Of a stretch of 64,000 nt of DNA, positions 1 to 9,203 are shown one piece after another. Position 1 is the first letter of the stretch; each line of letters opens with the position of its first letter. The DNA is taken from positions 1 through 64,000 of the forward strand of contig HF993129.1 in NCBI GenBank assembly GCA_000432435.1, given 5' to 3'. The notes under the pieces were generated by a model. The model was not told the DNA's origin, did not search any database, and was given only the letters and a program-made list of their open reading frames with translations. Source of the stretch: Eubacterium sp. CAG:180. GTDB taxonomy: Bacteria > Bacillota > Clostridia > Oscillospirales > Acutalibacteraceae. The position numbers were made by a program, and so were the translations under genes.

Positions 1-48
1 GTTAAAAAATATGAAAAATGTGAAACAGAGCTTGATAAATATTGCTGA
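1..48 (+). CDS. 3' end of an unidentified gene (partial)
   Basis: Frame 1 is open from the window edge to a TGA at 46-48 and encodes a short lysine/glutamate-rich C terminus ending in Tyr-Cys. A strong rho-independent terminator follows directly, which fits the end of a rightward gene. Frame 2 is also open, to a TAA at 50, so the frame is uncertain. Sixteen codons are too few to name a family. Clostridia often carry yebC upstream of ruvC, but this tail does not look like YebC. Confidence 0.3.
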   Translation, partial: VKKYEKCETELDKYC

Positions 49-67
49 TTAAGAAAAATTACTGTTG

Positions 68-110
68 CATTCTGCCTTTGACTTGCTTCAAAGGCAGAAT
101 GTTTTTATTT
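68..110 (+). terminator. Rho-independent terminator before ruvC
   Basis: A perfect 14-bp stem (68-81 with 88-101) closes a 6-nt loop and is followed by a T-rich run (102-110). It ends the transcript entering from the left edge and separates it from the ruvC promoter. Confidence 0.9.
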
Positions 111-123
111 ATAGGTATTTTCC

Positions 124-152
124 TTGATATTTCAGCTGAAGTATGGTAAAAT
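124..152 (+). promoter_or_regulatory. Sigma-A promoter of the ruvC operon
   Basis: TTGATA (124-129) and TAAAAT (147-152) are separated by exactly 17 bp. It lies between the terminator at 68-110 and ruvC and is the only good promoter seen ahead of the long run from ruvC. Confidence 0.7.
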
Positions 153-188
153 TTTTAAAATATTTTTATTAGGTGAAATAGGGCTGTT

Positions 189-695
189 ATGATTATATTG
201 GGTATTGATCCGGGTTATGCGATTGTCGGTTACGGCGTAATTGAATTCAAATCAAATCGCTTTTCGGTTGTTGATTACGGTGCGATAACAACAAACGCCG
301 GCACGCCTTTCGAAAGACGACTTGAGCTGATTTACGATGACTTAAATCTTCTTATGGGAAAGTTCCATCCGGAGGCTATGTCAATAGAAAAGCTCTTTTA
401 TAACACAAATGCCAAGACGGTTATCGACGTTGCTCAGGCAAGAGGGGTAACTGTTCTTGCGGCAAAAAAAAATAATATACCCATATTTGAATATACGCCG
501 CTTCAGGTTAAACAGAGTGTTGTCGGCTACGGCAGAGCGGAGAAAAAACAGGTTCAGGAAATGACGCGTATTATTTTGAAGCTTGATAAAATACCGAAGC
601 CGGATGATACAGCCGACGCTCTCGCGATGGCTATTTGCCACGCTCACGCAAGCGGCTCGCTTATGGGTAAACTTAACAGTATGGGGATAAGATAA
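189..695 (+). CDS. ruvC: Crossover junction endodeoxyribonuclease RuvC
   Basis: RuvC is the Holliday junction resolvase. As a dimer it makes paired nicks in four-way junctions that the RuvAB motor has positioned. The protein has 168 residues, normal for the family, and carries the RNase H-fold catalytic acids: D7 in the IDPG motif, E67 in SIEKLF, and D140/D143 in the DDTADAL motif. The ATG at 189 is preceded by AGGTGAA-type Shine-Dalgarno sequence. It is first in the ruvC-ruvA-ruvB order, and its stop codon shares a base with the ruvA start, indicating translational coupling. Confidence 0.97.
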   Translation: MIILGIDPGYAIVGYGVIEFKSNRFSVVDYGAITTNAGTPFERRLELIYDDLNLLMGKFHPEAMSIEKLFYNTNAKTVIDVAQARGVTVLAAKKNNIPIFEYTPLQVKQSVVGYGRAEKKQVQEMTRIILKLDKIPKPDDTADALAMAICHAHASGSLMGKLNSMGIR

Positions 696-1303
696 TGTTC
701 TATTCTATCACAGGCACTATATGCTATGTCGATTCGGTAAGTGTTGCATTGGATTGCAACGGAGTAGCTTTTAGGTGCTTTACAAGTCTTAATACTTTAA
801 AACAAATCGGTGAAAAGGGTGCCAAGGCTACTCTTTATACATATTTGAGCGTAAAGGAAGATGCGCTTGATTTATATGGATTTTCGACAGAGCAGGAGCT
901 CGAGTGCTTTAAAGCGTTGATTTCGGTTTCCGGTGTGGGACCTAAAGCCGGAATTGCCATACTCTCAGAGCTTACACCGGAAAAGCTTGTAATTTGTATA
1001 GCTTCAGGTGACAATAAGGCCATTACAAGAGCGCAGGGGGTAGGACCAAAAATTGCACAGAGAATTGTACTTGAGCTTAAAGATAAGCTTGCTAAAGGTC
1101 TTGATTTATCGGTGAATACAATTGATGTGTCCGCGGTGAATTCCGCAAGCTCCTCTGGCAATCAAGCCGAAGCGGTGAGTGCTCTTACTATGTTAGGCTA
1201 TACACAAAGCGAAGCGTCGGTTGCCGTTGCGAAAATCGATGAAAATTTATCGGTAGAGGAAATAATAAAACAGGCGTTAAAAATTCTCTCAAGGCAGGTA
1301 TAA
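695..1303 (+). CDS. ruvA: Holliday junction branch migration protein RuvA
   Basis: RuvA binds four-way junctions as a tetramer and loads the RuvB hexamer for branch migration. The protein has 202 residues, the usual length. An N-terminal OB-fold (about 1-64) leads into tandem helix-hairpin-helix motifs, with GVGPKAG near residue 80 and GVGPKIAQRI near 115. A Ser/Asn-rich flexible linker (about 140-155) joins a small C-terminal UBA-like domain III that contacts RuvB. The start overlaps the ruvC stop by one base, and ruvB follows after 3 bp. Confidence 0.97.
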   Translation: MFYSITGTICYVDSVSVALDCNGVAFRCFTSLNTLKQIGEKGAKATLYTYLSVKEDALDLYGFSTEQELECFKALISVSGVGPKAGIAILSELTPEKLVICIASGDNKAITRAQGVGPKIAQRIVLELKDKLAKGLDLSVNTIDVSAVNSASSSGNQAEAVSALTMLGYTQSEASVAVAKIDENLSVEEIIKQALKILSRQV

Positions 1304-1306
1304 TAA

Positions 1307-2335
1307 ATGGATTTTGATAACGAAAACAGAATAATATCTCCGGACCTTGAGGAAACCGATAAGGATATTGAATTATCGCTTCGTCCGCACACTCTTAACG
1401 AGTATATCGGTCAGGAAAAAGCAAAAGAAAATCTGAAAATATATATTGAAGCAGCAAAAACTCGAGGCGACGTGCTCGATCATGTATTGCTTTACGGACC
1501 TCCCGGGCTCGGTAAAACAACGCTTGCAGGTATAATTGCCAACGAGATGGGTGTACAAATAAGAGTGACATCTGGTCCGGCAATAGAAAAACCGGGCGAC
1601 CTTGCGGCTCTTCTTACAAACCTCGGCGACGGAGACGTTTTATTTATTGACGAAATACACCGTCTCTCAAAAAGCGTTGAGGAAGTGCTCTATCCCGCAA
1701 TGGAAGATCATGCGCTTGATATTATTATCGGCAAAGGACCTTCGGCGCGCTCAATAAGACTTGATTTGCCGAGATTCACATTAGTCGGTGCCACAACGCG
1801 TGCAGGGCAGCTTACCGCTCCGTTGCGCGACAGATTCGGAGTAATATTGAGACTTGAAATGTACACGCCCGAACAGTTGTCTCTTATAGTAAAGAGAAGT
1901 GCGGGAATACTTGAAATACCCATAGACGAGGACGGAGCAAGAGAAATAGCGTCAAGATCAAGAGGCACTCCGCGTATTGCCAACCGTCTTTTAAAACGCG
2001 CCAGAGACTTTGCGGAAGTTATGGGTAACGGAGTTATAACAGGCGATACTGCTAAAATAGCACTCGGCAGAATGGAAATAGACGAATTGGGTCTTGACCT
2101 TATCGACCGACTTCTTTTGACTTCAATGATAAAAAATTATAACGGCGGACCTGTAGGTCTTGAAACAATCGCAGCAACCATAGGCGAAGAAGCGGTAACC
2201 ATCGAAGATGTATACGAGCCTTACCTTATGCAGATAGGATTTCTTTCAAAGACACCGCGCGGCAGAGTTGTTACGGTAAAAGCTTATGAGCATTTAAAGC
2301 TGCCGATGAACGGTCAGCAAAAACTCGATATTTAA
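1307..2335 (+). CDS. ruvB: Holliday junction branch migration ATPase RuvB
   Basis: RuvB is the AAA+ hexameric motor that pumps DNA through the RuvA-bound junction. The protein has 342 residues. Visible motifs are Walker [10 protein letters not shown] (about 64-72), Walker B FIDEIHRL (D115/E116), sensor 1 VGATTRAG, the arginine-finger segment APLRDRFG, and a C-terminal winged-helix domain with [10 protein letters not shown]. It lies 3 bp after ruvA. glmM begins 23 bp downstream with its own Shine-Dalgarno (GGAG), so transcription probably continues. Confidence 0.98.
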   Translation: MDFDNENRIISPDLEETDKDIELSLRPHTLNEYIGQEKAKENLKIYIEAAKTRGDVLDHVLLYGPPGLGKTTLAGIIANEMGVQIRVTSGPAIEKPGDLAALLTNLGDGDVLFIDEIHRLSKSVEEVLYPAMEDHALDIIIGKGPSARSIRLDLPRFTLVGATTRAGQLTAPLRDRFGVILRLEMYTPEQLSLIVKRSAGILEIPIDEDGAREIASRSRGTPRIANRLLKRARDFAEVMGNGVITGDTAKIALGRMEIDELGLDLIDRLLLTSMIKNYNGGPVGLETIAATIGEEAVTIEDVYEPYLMQIGFLSKTPRGRVVTVKAYEHLKLPMNGQQKLDI

Positions 2336-2358
2336 TTATACGGATAGGAGAATGTAAA

Positions 2359-3708
2359 ATGGGCAGATTATTTGGAACTGACGGCGCAAGAGGCGTTGCG
2401 AACAGTGAACTTACATGTGAATTATCAATGCAGATAGGAAGAGCCGCAGCAATGGTGCTTACGGAAAATCTTTCTCACAGGCCTAAAGTTATGATAGGTA
2501 TGGATACAAGGGCTTCTTCGGAGATGCTCGAGGCTTCAATAGCGGCAGGTCTTTGCTCTGTCGGTGCGGACGTACTTCTTTTAGGTGTTGTGCCGACTCC
2601 GGCTGTTGCTTTTTTGGTTAAGGAATACGGGTACGATGCGGGTGTTATGATTTCCGCATCGCATAACCCATGTGAATATAACGGTATAAAAATTTTCCAG
2701 TCCACGGGTTATAAATTGCCGGATGAACTTGAAAACGAAATAGAGAGTATTATCCTTGATGACGCAAAGGTTCCGCCTGTTATGATTGGCGGAGATGTCG
2801 GAAGAATAACACGCTCCGATACGGCGGCAGATGACTATATTAAACATGTACTGTCTACTATTGACGTAAGATGTGAAAACCTTAAAATAGCCATAGACTG
2901 CGCAAATGGTTCTTCAAGCGTTTCCGCAAAACGTATATTTGAATCCCTCGGAGCGGATTGCATAATTATAAACGCCGAGCCCAACGGTGTAAACATAAAT
3001 GCCGATTGCGGTTCGACGCATATGGACGGATTGAGAAAATGTGTAATCGATAATCACTGTGATCTCGGTTTTGCATTTGACGGCGACGCTGACAGAATGT
3101 TGGCTGTTGACAACGAAGGTAATGTTGTTGACGGCGATCAGGTTATTGCGCTCTGCGCCAAATATATGAAGTCCGTCGGTACTCTCAAAAAAGATACTGC
3201 GGTTGTGACCGTGATGAGTAATATGGGCTTTTTCAGATTTTGCGATGATAACGGTATGTATTGTGAAAAGACTAAAGTCGGCGACAGATATGTGCTTGAA
3301 AATATGCTCGAAAACGGATATTCAATAGGCGGCGAGCAGTCGGGCCATGTTATTTTCCTTGATTACGCTACAACCGGAGACGGTCAGGTTTCGGCGCTCC
3401 AGGTTTTAAAAGTAATTAAAAACACCGGCAAAACTCTCAAGGAGCTTGCAGGAGAAATGGAAATATTCCCGCAGGTTCTTATAAATGTTAAGGTGTCAAA
3501 ATACGGCAGAGTCCGTTTCACAAGCGATATTGAAATAAAGAATGCTATTAAGCGTGCGGAAAATGAGCTTGGTAATGACGGGCGCGTGCTTGTCAGAGTT
3601 TCCGGTACGGAACCTCTTGTGCGCGTAATGCTTGAGGGCAAAGATAAGGCTAAAATACAGTCGCTCGGCGAAGCAATAGCCGATGTTGTAAGAGAAAGGT
3701 TAGTTTAG
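2359..3708 (+). CDS. glmM: Phosphoglucosamine mutase GlmM
   Basis: GlmM converts glucosamine-6-phosphate to glucosamine-1-phosphate, feeding UDP-GlcNAc for peptidoglycan. The protein has 449 residues, typical for GlmM. Motifs are the N-terminal LFGTDGARG, the phosphoserine loop ISASHNP with catalytic S101, the Mg-binding loop DGDADR, the sugar-binding GGEQSGH, and the C-terminal phosphate-binding RVSGTEP. GEQSGH together with RVSGTEP separates it from the larger phosphohexomutase at 15399. It sits between ruvB and a methyltransferase gene, in one apparent transcript. Confidence 0.97.
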   Translation: MGRLFGTDGARGVANSELTCELSMQIGRAAAMVLTENLSHRPKVMIGMDTRASSEMLEASIAAGLCSVGADVLLLGVVPTPAVAFLVKEYGYDAGVMISASHNPCEYNGIKIFQSTGYKLPDELENEIESIILDDAKVPPVMIGGDVGRITRSDTAADDYIKHVLSTIDVRCENLKIAIDCANGSSSVSAKRIFESLGADCIIINAEPNGVNINADCGSTHMDGLRKCVIDNHCDLGFAFDGDADRMLAVDNEGNVVDGDQVIALCAKYMKSVGTLKKDTAVVTVMSNMGFFRFCDDNGMYCEKTKVGDRYVLENMLENGYSIGGEQSGHVIFLDYATTGDGQVSALQVLKVIKNTGKTLKELAGEMEIFPQVLINVKVSKYGRVRFTSDIEIKNAIKRAENELGNDGRVLVRVSGTEPLVRVMLEGKDKAKIQSLGEAIADVVRERLV

Positions 3709-3712
3709 TTTA

Positions 3713-4588
3713 ATGCGTTATTCATCCGCTTGGAAAGATTATGAGCTTATAGATTGCTCCTCCGGCGAGAGACTCGAAAGATGGGGCGATAAAATTCTGA
3801 TAAGACCCGATCCGCAGGTTATTTGGAATACGCCTAAGGATATGCACCTTTGGAGCAGGGCAGACGCTGTGTATCACAGGTCAAACACTGGCGGCGGTCA
3901 TTGGCAGGTTAACGGAGCACTTCCGCAAAGTTGGAAAATCGCTTATAAGGACCTTACGTTTAATGTGAAAACCATGGGCTTTAAGCATACGGGTATTTTT
4001 CCTGAGCAAGCCGTCAATTGGGATATGGTAAGTAAGCTTATTAAAGCCCAAAACAGAGAAGTAAAAGTACTTAATCTTTTTGCATATACAGGCGCTGCCA
4101 CAGTGGCTGCATTAAAGGCAGGTGCTTCGGTGGTGCACGTTGATGCTTCCAAGGGAATGGTGCAGTGGGCAAAAGAAAACGCTGCCTCAAGTGCTGTTGC
4201 GGATAAATCCGTGCGCTGGATAGTTGACGATTGTATTAAATTCGTAAAGAGAGAAATACGTCGAGGTAATCGATATGACATTATCATAATGGATCCCCCG
4301 TCATACGGCAGAGGCCCCGGCGGAGAAGTCTGGAAACTTGAGAATGAAGTATACGGATTTGTGGATTTGTGTAAAGACGTATTGTCGGACGATCCTCTTT
4401 TGATGTTGATAAATTCATACACTACGGGGCTTTCACCGTCTGTTATGCAGTATATTTTAGGCTCCGCTGTAGCGAAAAAATTCGGCGGAACCGTATCAAG
4501 TGATGAAATAGGGTTGCCTGTAAAAAGTACAGGAATGGTGCTTCCGTGCGGAGCATCAGCTATTTGGACAAATAAAAAAACAGTTTAA
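3713..4588 (+). CDS. Class I SAM-dependent rRNA methyltransferase, RlmI-like
   Basis: This 291-residue protein resembles the core of the RlmI/RlmK (PF10672-type) 23S rRNA methyltransferases. A SAM-binding motif I reads LNLFAYTGAATVAALKAG (about 120-137), followed by an acidic motif II around VHVD and a motif IV IIMDPPSYGRG typical of RNA base methylases. No N-terminal PUA domain of full-length RlmI is evident, so it is the shorter type. The exact target base cannot be read from sequence. It lies 4 bp after glmM and 10 bp before ecfA1, inside the same operon. Confidence 0.8.
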   Translation: MRYSSAWKDYELIDCSSGERLERWGDKILIRPDPQVIWNTPKDMHLWSRADAVYHRSNTGGGHWQVNGALPQSWKIAYKDLTFNVKTMGFKHTGIFPEQAVNWDMVSKLIKAQNREVKVLNLFAYTGAATVAALKAGASVVHVDASKGMVQWAKENAASSAVADKSVRWIVDDCIKFVKREIRRGNRYDIIIMDPPSYGRGPGGEVWKLENEVYGFVDLCKDVLSDDPLLMLINSYTTGLSPSVMQYILGSAVAKKFGGTVSSDEIGLPVKSTGMVLPCGASAIWTNKKTV

Positions 4589-4598
4589 GGATGGCAAG

Positions 4599-5459
4599 AT
4601 GCAAAACGATAACATAATAGAATTTCAAAATGTGTCTTATCGATATGAGGCGGATGATGGCGAAGAAAAACTGCCGCTTGTTGTAAATAATATTAGTTTA
4701 AATTTTAAAAAAGGCGATTTTATCGCAATTCTCGGCCACAATGGGTCCGGTAAATCAACACTTGCCAAGCTTTCCAATTCGATTTTGATTCCGGAGAGTG
4801 GCAAGGTGCTCGTTAAAGGAATGGATACCGCAGACGAGGATTTGTCGTATGATATTAGGCGTACGGTAGGTGTAGTCTTTCAAAACCCGGATAACCAAAT
4901 TGTGGCCACAATAGTCGAGGAGGATGTTGCGTTCGGGCCCGAAAACCTCGGAGTGCCTCCGGAGGAAATAAGAAAACGTGTAGACAATGCTTTAAAAGCT
5001 GTAGGTATGTATGAATACCGTGGCCATGAACCGCATAAGCTTTCAGGCGGGCAAAAACAACGAGTTGCCATAGCCGGAATAATAGCAATGCTGCCGGAGT
5101 GTATTGTTTTGGACGAGCCTACCGCAATGCTTGATCCGCGCGGCAGAAAAGAAGTAATGGATACTTGCATAAAGCTTAACAGAGAGATGGGTATGACCGT
5201 TGTGTTTATAACTCATTTTATGGAAGAAGCAGTTTTAGCCAACCGTGTTATTGTAATGGATGATGCAAAAATAATTTTGGACGGAACACCGAAACAGGTT
5301 TTTCATAATTCGGAGCTTCTCAAAAAAGTCGGTCTTGACGTTCCGGAGACGGCGAAGCTTGCAAATGACTTGCGGGAGAGCGGAGCTCCTCTTCCTGAAG
5401 ATATACTTTCGGCTGATGAATTTTCTGATGAAATATTAAAACTACTTAGGAGAAAATAA
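4599..5459 (+). CDS. ecfA1: Energy-coupling factor transporter ATPase EcfA1
   Basis: This is one of two ABC-type ATPases that power group II ECF transporters, which import vitamins and metal ions through interchangeable S components. The protein has 286 residues. Motifs are Walker A GHNGSGKST (about 47-55), Q-loop VFQNPDNQ, signature LSGGQKQRVAIAG, Walker B VLDEPTAML, and H-loop ITHFMEE. The C-terminal extension after the nucleotide-binding domain is typical of EcfA. It overlaps ecfA2 by one base. No S-component gene is seen in the window, so the module probably serves several S proteins encoded elsewhere. Confidence 0.95.
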   Translation: MQNDNIIEFQNVSYRYEADDGEEKLPLVVNNISLNFKKGDFIAILGHNGSGKSTLAKLSNSILIPESGKVLVKGMDTADEDLSYDIRRTVGVVFQNPDNQIVATIVEEDVAFGPENLGVPPEEIRKRVDNALKAVGMYEYRGHEPHKLSGGQKQRVAIAGIIAMLPECIVLDEPTAMLDPRGRKEVMDTCIKLNREMGMTVVFITHFMEEAVLANRVIVMDDAKIILDGTPKQVFHNSELLKKVGLDVPETAKLANDLRESGAPLPEDILSADEFSDEILKLLRRK

Positions 5460-6325
5460 TGCCCATTTTAGAAACAAAAAACCTTTCATATGTTTATTCG
5501 GACGGAACGCCTTTTCGCGTAACTGCAATAAATAATGTAAATATATCTATTGAAAAAGGCGAATTTGTCGGCATAATAGGGCACACAGGTTCGGGAAAAA
5601 GTACATTGGTTCAGCATTTGAACGGGCTTTTAACGCCATCCTCGGGTGAGGTTTTGCTTGACGGGAAAAATATAAACGAATCAAAAATAACACGTAGACA
5701 GGCAAGATTTAAAGTAGGTCTGTGTTTCCAATATCCTGAATATCAATTATTCGAGAGTACCGTATATAAAGATATCTCTTTTGGACCAAAAAATATGGGA
5801 TTGTCTGAAGATGAAATTGATAATCGTGTGAAAAAAGCCGCTGATTTTGTCGGATTAAAGTCGGATATGTTAAATAAGTCTCCTTTTGATTTGTCCGGCG
5901 GAGAAAAAAGACGTGTAGCCATAGCCGGTGTCATGGCTATGGAACCCGAAATTTTGATTCTTGATGAGCCGTCGGCGGGACTCGATCCGCGCGGCCGCGA
6001 TATGATAGCTGAAATGATTTCAAGCTATCGCAAGACTACCGGAAGCACGGTTATAATTGTTTCTCACAGTATGGAAGATGTTGCGAAAAGTGCTGATAAG
6101 GTGCTCGTTATGAATAAATCCGAGGTTGAGATGTTCGGCACTGTAAACGAGGTATTCTCCAAGGTTGAGCGCCTTGCGGATATAGGACTTAATGTTCCGC
6201 AGTTAACACAAATATTTTTAAACTTAAAACATAACGGTATGGCTGTCCGTACAGATATATATACTATTAAAAACGCCGAGGCAGAGCTATTGCGCCTTTT
6301 GCGAGAGGAGGGCGTTTTATCGTGA
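5459..6325 (+). CDS. ecfA2: Energy-coupling factor transporter ATPase EcfA2
   Basis: This is the second ATPase of the ECF module and forms a heterodimer with EcfA1 on the cytoplasmic face of EcfT. The protein has 288 residues. Motifs are Walker A GHTGSGKST, Q-loop CFQYPEYQLFE, signature LSGGEKRRVAIAG, Walker B LILDEPSAGLDPRG, and switch SHSMEDV. The C-terminal region has the EcfA dimerisation helices. Its ATG shares a base with the ecfA1 stop, and its last four bases overlap the GTG start of ecfT, so the three subunits are translationally coupled. Confidence 0.95.
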   Translation: MPILETKNLSYVYSDGTPFRVTAINNVNISIEKGEFVGIIGHTGSGKSTLVQHLNGLLTPSSGEVLLDGKNINESKITRRQARFKVGLCFQYPEYQLFESTVYKDISFGPKNMGLSEDEIDNRVKKAADFVGLKSDMLNKSPFDLSGGEKRRVAIAGVMAMEPEILILDEPSAGLDPRGRDMIAEMISSYRKTTGSTVIIVSHSMEDVAKSADKVLVMNKSEVEMFGTVNEVFSKVERLADIGLNVPQLTQIFLNLKHNGMAVRTDIYTIKNAEAELLRLLREEGVLS

Positions 6326-7137
6326 TTAAGGATATAACAATAGGACAGTTTTTTCCGGGTAATTCAGTTATCCACAAGCTTGATCCGAGAATAAAACTTG
6401 TTTTAACTTTCGTATATATTGTTATTGTTTTTCTGTGCAAAAACTTTGTTTCACTTGCTTCCATTGTAGTAGCGTTAACAGTGGTAATACTTTTATCTAA
6501 GATTTCACCGAAGCTGATTTGGAAAAGTGTAAAACCGATATTTATTATTATTGCTATTACGTCGCTTTTACAGATTTTCTACAATAAAGACGGAACTGTG
6601 CTTTTTACAATCGGTAAATTTTCGTTATATACCGGCGGGCTTTATATGGCTATTTTTACTACGGTACGAATTATATGTCTTGTTATAGCAAGCTCTATGC
6701 TTACTTACACTACGTCTCCCACTATGCTTACCGACGCTATGGAACGTCTGTTTTCGCCGCTAAAGGTTATTAAAATAAACGTTCACTCAATAGCTATGAT
6801 GATGACGATAGCCTTAAGATTTATACCAACTCTCATTGACGAAGTTGATAAGATAATGTCAGCTCAAAAGGCGAGAGGTGCCGATATAGAGAGCGGCGGA
6901 ATTATCAAGCGCGGAAAAGCACTTGTTCCCATATTCATACCCTTGTTTATAAATTCGTTCAGAAGGGCATATGAACTTGCGTTTGCAATGGAGTGCCGTT
7001 GCTACAGAGGCGGAGAGGGCAGAACAAGACTTAAGGTTATGCGTCTTGAGGGCAGAGATTATGTGGCGGTTGCCGTTATTATTTTGCTTACCGCCGGAAT
7101 TATAGTTGCAAATAAATTTCTCCCTGCCGTTATCTGA
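6322..7137 (+). CDS. ecfT: Energy-coupling factor transporter transmembrane protein EcfT
   Basis: EcfT is the membrane scaffold that couples the EcfA heterodimer to substrate-binding S proteins. The protein has 271 residues with several hydrophobic helices (about 25-60, 65-85, 95-125 and 250-268). The cytoplasmic coupling region has the two diagnostic X-Arg-Gly motifs, ARG in AQKARGAD and YRG in RCYRGG. The start is GTG, overlapping the ecfA2 stop by 4 bp. truA follows after a short gap. Confidence 0.95.
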   Translation: MIKDITIGQFFPGNSVIHKLDPRIKLVLTFVYIVIVFLCKNFVSLASIVVALTVVILLSKISPKLIWKSVKPIFIIIAITSLLQIFYNKDGTVLFTIGKFSLYTGGLYMAIFTTVRIICLVIASSMLTYTTSPTMLTDAMERLFSPLKVIKINVHSIAMMMTIALRFIPTLIDEVDKIMSAQKARGADIESGGIIKRGKALVPIFIPLFINSFRRAYELAFAMECRCYRGGEGRTRLKVMRLEGRDYVAVAVIILLTAGIIVANKFLPAVI

Positions 7138-7171
7138 TTTAGTTTAGCTTCCGAAAGGAATGTTTTTCTCA

Positions 7172-7909
7172 ATGAGAAATATTTTAATTACATTGATGTT
7201 TGACGGAGCCGACTTTCACGGTTGGCAGGTACAAGATAATGCCGTTACTATTCAGCAGACATTACAGAACACAATTGAAAAAATACTCGGCAAAAGAGAG
7301 AACATCATAGGCTGCAGCAGAACTGACAGCGGTGTTCACGCAAATATGTTTTGTTGTAATATGAGAACCGATTCGGATATCTCTCCGGAAAAACTGAAAA
7401 AGGCGCTGAATGCATTACTTCCATCGAGTATATCCGTTAAGAACTGCGGTGAAGTACCGTACTCTTTCCATGCCAGGTATGACTGTACATCAAAAGAATA
7501 TAAATATTTGATTTTAAACAGTGATTACAGAAATCCGTTTTTGTTTAAGCGTGCGCTGTATTATCCGTATTATATTGATACGGATATGCTGAATAGTGAA
7601 GCTCAGGATTTTATCGGTACGCATGACTTTTCAGCTTTTTGTGCCGCAGGAAGCAGCGTTGAAGATAAAATACGCACTGTTAAAAATGCTTCTGTAATCA
7701 GAAATAATGAAATCATTGAGGTTACTTTTGAGGCTGATGGCTTTCTCTATAATATGGTGAGAATAATGGTAGGAACTCTTCTTGATATAAATCGCGGGAA
7801 AATAGTACCCGGCAGTATTCCGCAAATAATAGAAAGTAAAGACAGAAACCAAGCCGGAGCCACGGCGGCACCGGAAGGGCTTTATCTTAATCGTGTAAAT
7901 TACGACTGA
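7172..7909 (+). CDS. truA: tRNA pseudouridine(38-40) synthase TruA
   Basis: TruA isomerises uridines 38-40 in the anticodon arm of tRNAs. The 245-residue protein carries the catalytic motif SRTDSGVHA with D52, plus TruA segments near SFHARYD and FLYNMVRIMVG. An in-frame ATG at 7160 directly abuts AAAGGA (7154-7159), leaving no Shine-Dalgarno spacing. The ATG at 7172 is better placed and starts at the conserved family N terminus, MRNILITLMFDG, so 7172 is chosen. Confidence 0.95.
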   Translation: MRNILITLMFDGADFHGWQVQDNAVTIQQTLQNTIEKILGKRENIIGCSRTDSGVHANMFCCNMRTDSDISPEKLKKALNALLPSSISVKNCGEVPYSFHARYDCTSKEYKYLILNSDYRNPFLFKRALYYPYYIDTDMLNSEAQDFIGTHDFSAFCAAGSSVEDKIRTVKNASVIRNNEIIEVTFEADGFLYNMVRIMVGTLLDINRGKIVPGSIPQIIESKDRNQAGATAAPEGLYLNRVNYD

Positions 7910-7923
7910 ACACGAGGTGCATT

Positions 7924-9138
7924 ATGAAAGACGGCGAAAGAAAAGCGTCTGCAAGAAAAAAAAGCAAGGGACAGGAGCATATAGTCAAACTGATAAAATC
8001 TGTTTCGACTGTGTTGGTAATACTGATTTTGCTGTTTATTATGGCTGATAAATTCGGTAATATCACTTTTTCTTCGGTTGGCGACTATATATCGTCCGCA
8101 GTTTCGGGGACAAAACGCGGAGACGGTTACCCGTATTTATTTGACAGCTTGCAGGTGAAAGACGTTAAAGCGATAGGCTCAGATCTTATACTCATCAATG
8201 ATTCTTCGACTGTGGTGCTTGATTCTACAGCTCGTAAGGTAAGTGAAATACAGCATACATATTCGTCCCCTTTGTGTTATGAGAACTCGGGTAGAGTTTT
8301 GCTTGCCGATATCGGAGGCAATGCATTTAAAATTATGTCCAAGACCAAAACTCTTTACGAGGGGACAACAGATAAGAAAATAATATCGGCTGCAATAGGT
8401 AAAAACGGTACTGCGGCAATTGCTACGCGCGGAACAAATTCACAGTCGGATTTAACCGTTTATAATAAAAATCAAAGAGTGATATTCAGTTGGAAGTGTG
8501 CAAAAGAAAATATTGTAGCAATTGACATATCGGATAACGGTAAGCTTGCTGCAGTATCCGTTGTCGGTGCTGAGAACGGAGAGCTTTATTCGAGAGTACT
8601 TATTTTTGATTTTTCATACGAAGAGGCAGTAAGCGAATTTGATTTTGGTTCTGATATAATCTCAGGAGTGAACTTCTTAAAAGGAGATACACTTCTTATA
8701 ACCGGCGAGAATGTTTTTTCTATAGTGAAAAATAAGACAGACAAGCAAGACGAGGATCTTTCTTTAAATTCTCTTTCGCGTATTTCCGTTTCGGATAACA
8801 ATGTGGTTGCGGCTGTGCTCTCAAAATACGGCAGTTCTTCAGCCAAAATTTTAAATGTGTATAACAGAAATGGGGAAAAGCTGTTTACTGTTGATATAAC
8901 GAGTGCCGTTAAATCGGTTTCGTGTGATAATCAACGAGTGAGTGTGTTGACTGATTCGGAATTGATTTGTTTTGATATGAAGGGAAACGAAGTCAGCAGA
9001 CATTCGGTTGAAAGTGATGGTATACGCTGTTTTTCTGACGGTACTTATACGTATGTATATTCTACGTCTAAGATTTCCGCATATAGTACAAACAGCAATT
9101 CCGAGGATGACACGGCAACAGTCACTAACGATAGTTAA
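7924..9138 (+). CDS. DUF5711-family membrane-anchored beta-propeller-like protein
   Basis: The product has 404 residues and no known function. A basic N terminus (rich in Lys/Arg, 1-24) is followed by a single hydrophobic helix (about 28-46), giving a type II membrane anchor with the rest outside. The large C-terminal part is a run of beta-rich repeats (for example DLILINDSSTVVLD and VAIDISDNGKLAAVSV) that look like propeller blades. This architecture and its place next to cvpA match what I recall as DUF5711 in Clostridia. It follows truA by 14 bp. The Ser/Asn/Asp-rich tail looks disordered. Confidence 0.6.
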   Translation: MKDGERKASARKKSKGQEHIVKLIKSVSTVLVILILLFIMADKFGNITFSSVGDYISSAVSGTKRGDGYPYLFDSLQVKDVKAIGSDLILINDSSTVVLDSTARKVSEIQHTYSSPLCYENSGRVLLADIGGNAFKIMSKTKTLYEGTTDKKIISAAIGKNGTAAIATRGTNSQSDLTVYNKNQRVIFSWKCAKENIVAIDISDNGKLAAVSVVGAENGELYSRVLIFDFSYEEAVSEFDFGSDIISGVNFLKGDTLLITGENVFSIVKNKTDKQDEDLSLNSLSRISVSDNNVVAAVLSKYGSSSAKILNVYNRNGEKLFTVDITSAVKSVSCDNQRVSVLTDSELICFDMKGNEVSRHSVESDGIRCFSDGTYTYVYSTSKISAYSTNSNSEDDTATVTNDS

Positions 9139-9150
9139 CATTTTGTTAAT

Positions 9151-9182
9151 TTGTCTTTTGGGCTGTTGTATGGTAGTATAAT
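9151..9182 (+). promoter_or_regulatory. Weak internal promoter candidate before cvpA
   Basis: TTGTCT (9151-9156) lies 17 bp before TAGTAT (9174-9179), which overlaps a TATAAT (9177-9182). It sits in the 65-bp gap between the DUF5711 gene and cvpA and could give extra transcription of cvpA-pgsA-clpE. Confidence 0.35.
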
Positions 9183-9203
9183 ATTTGTTACGGCGGTGAT
9201 AAT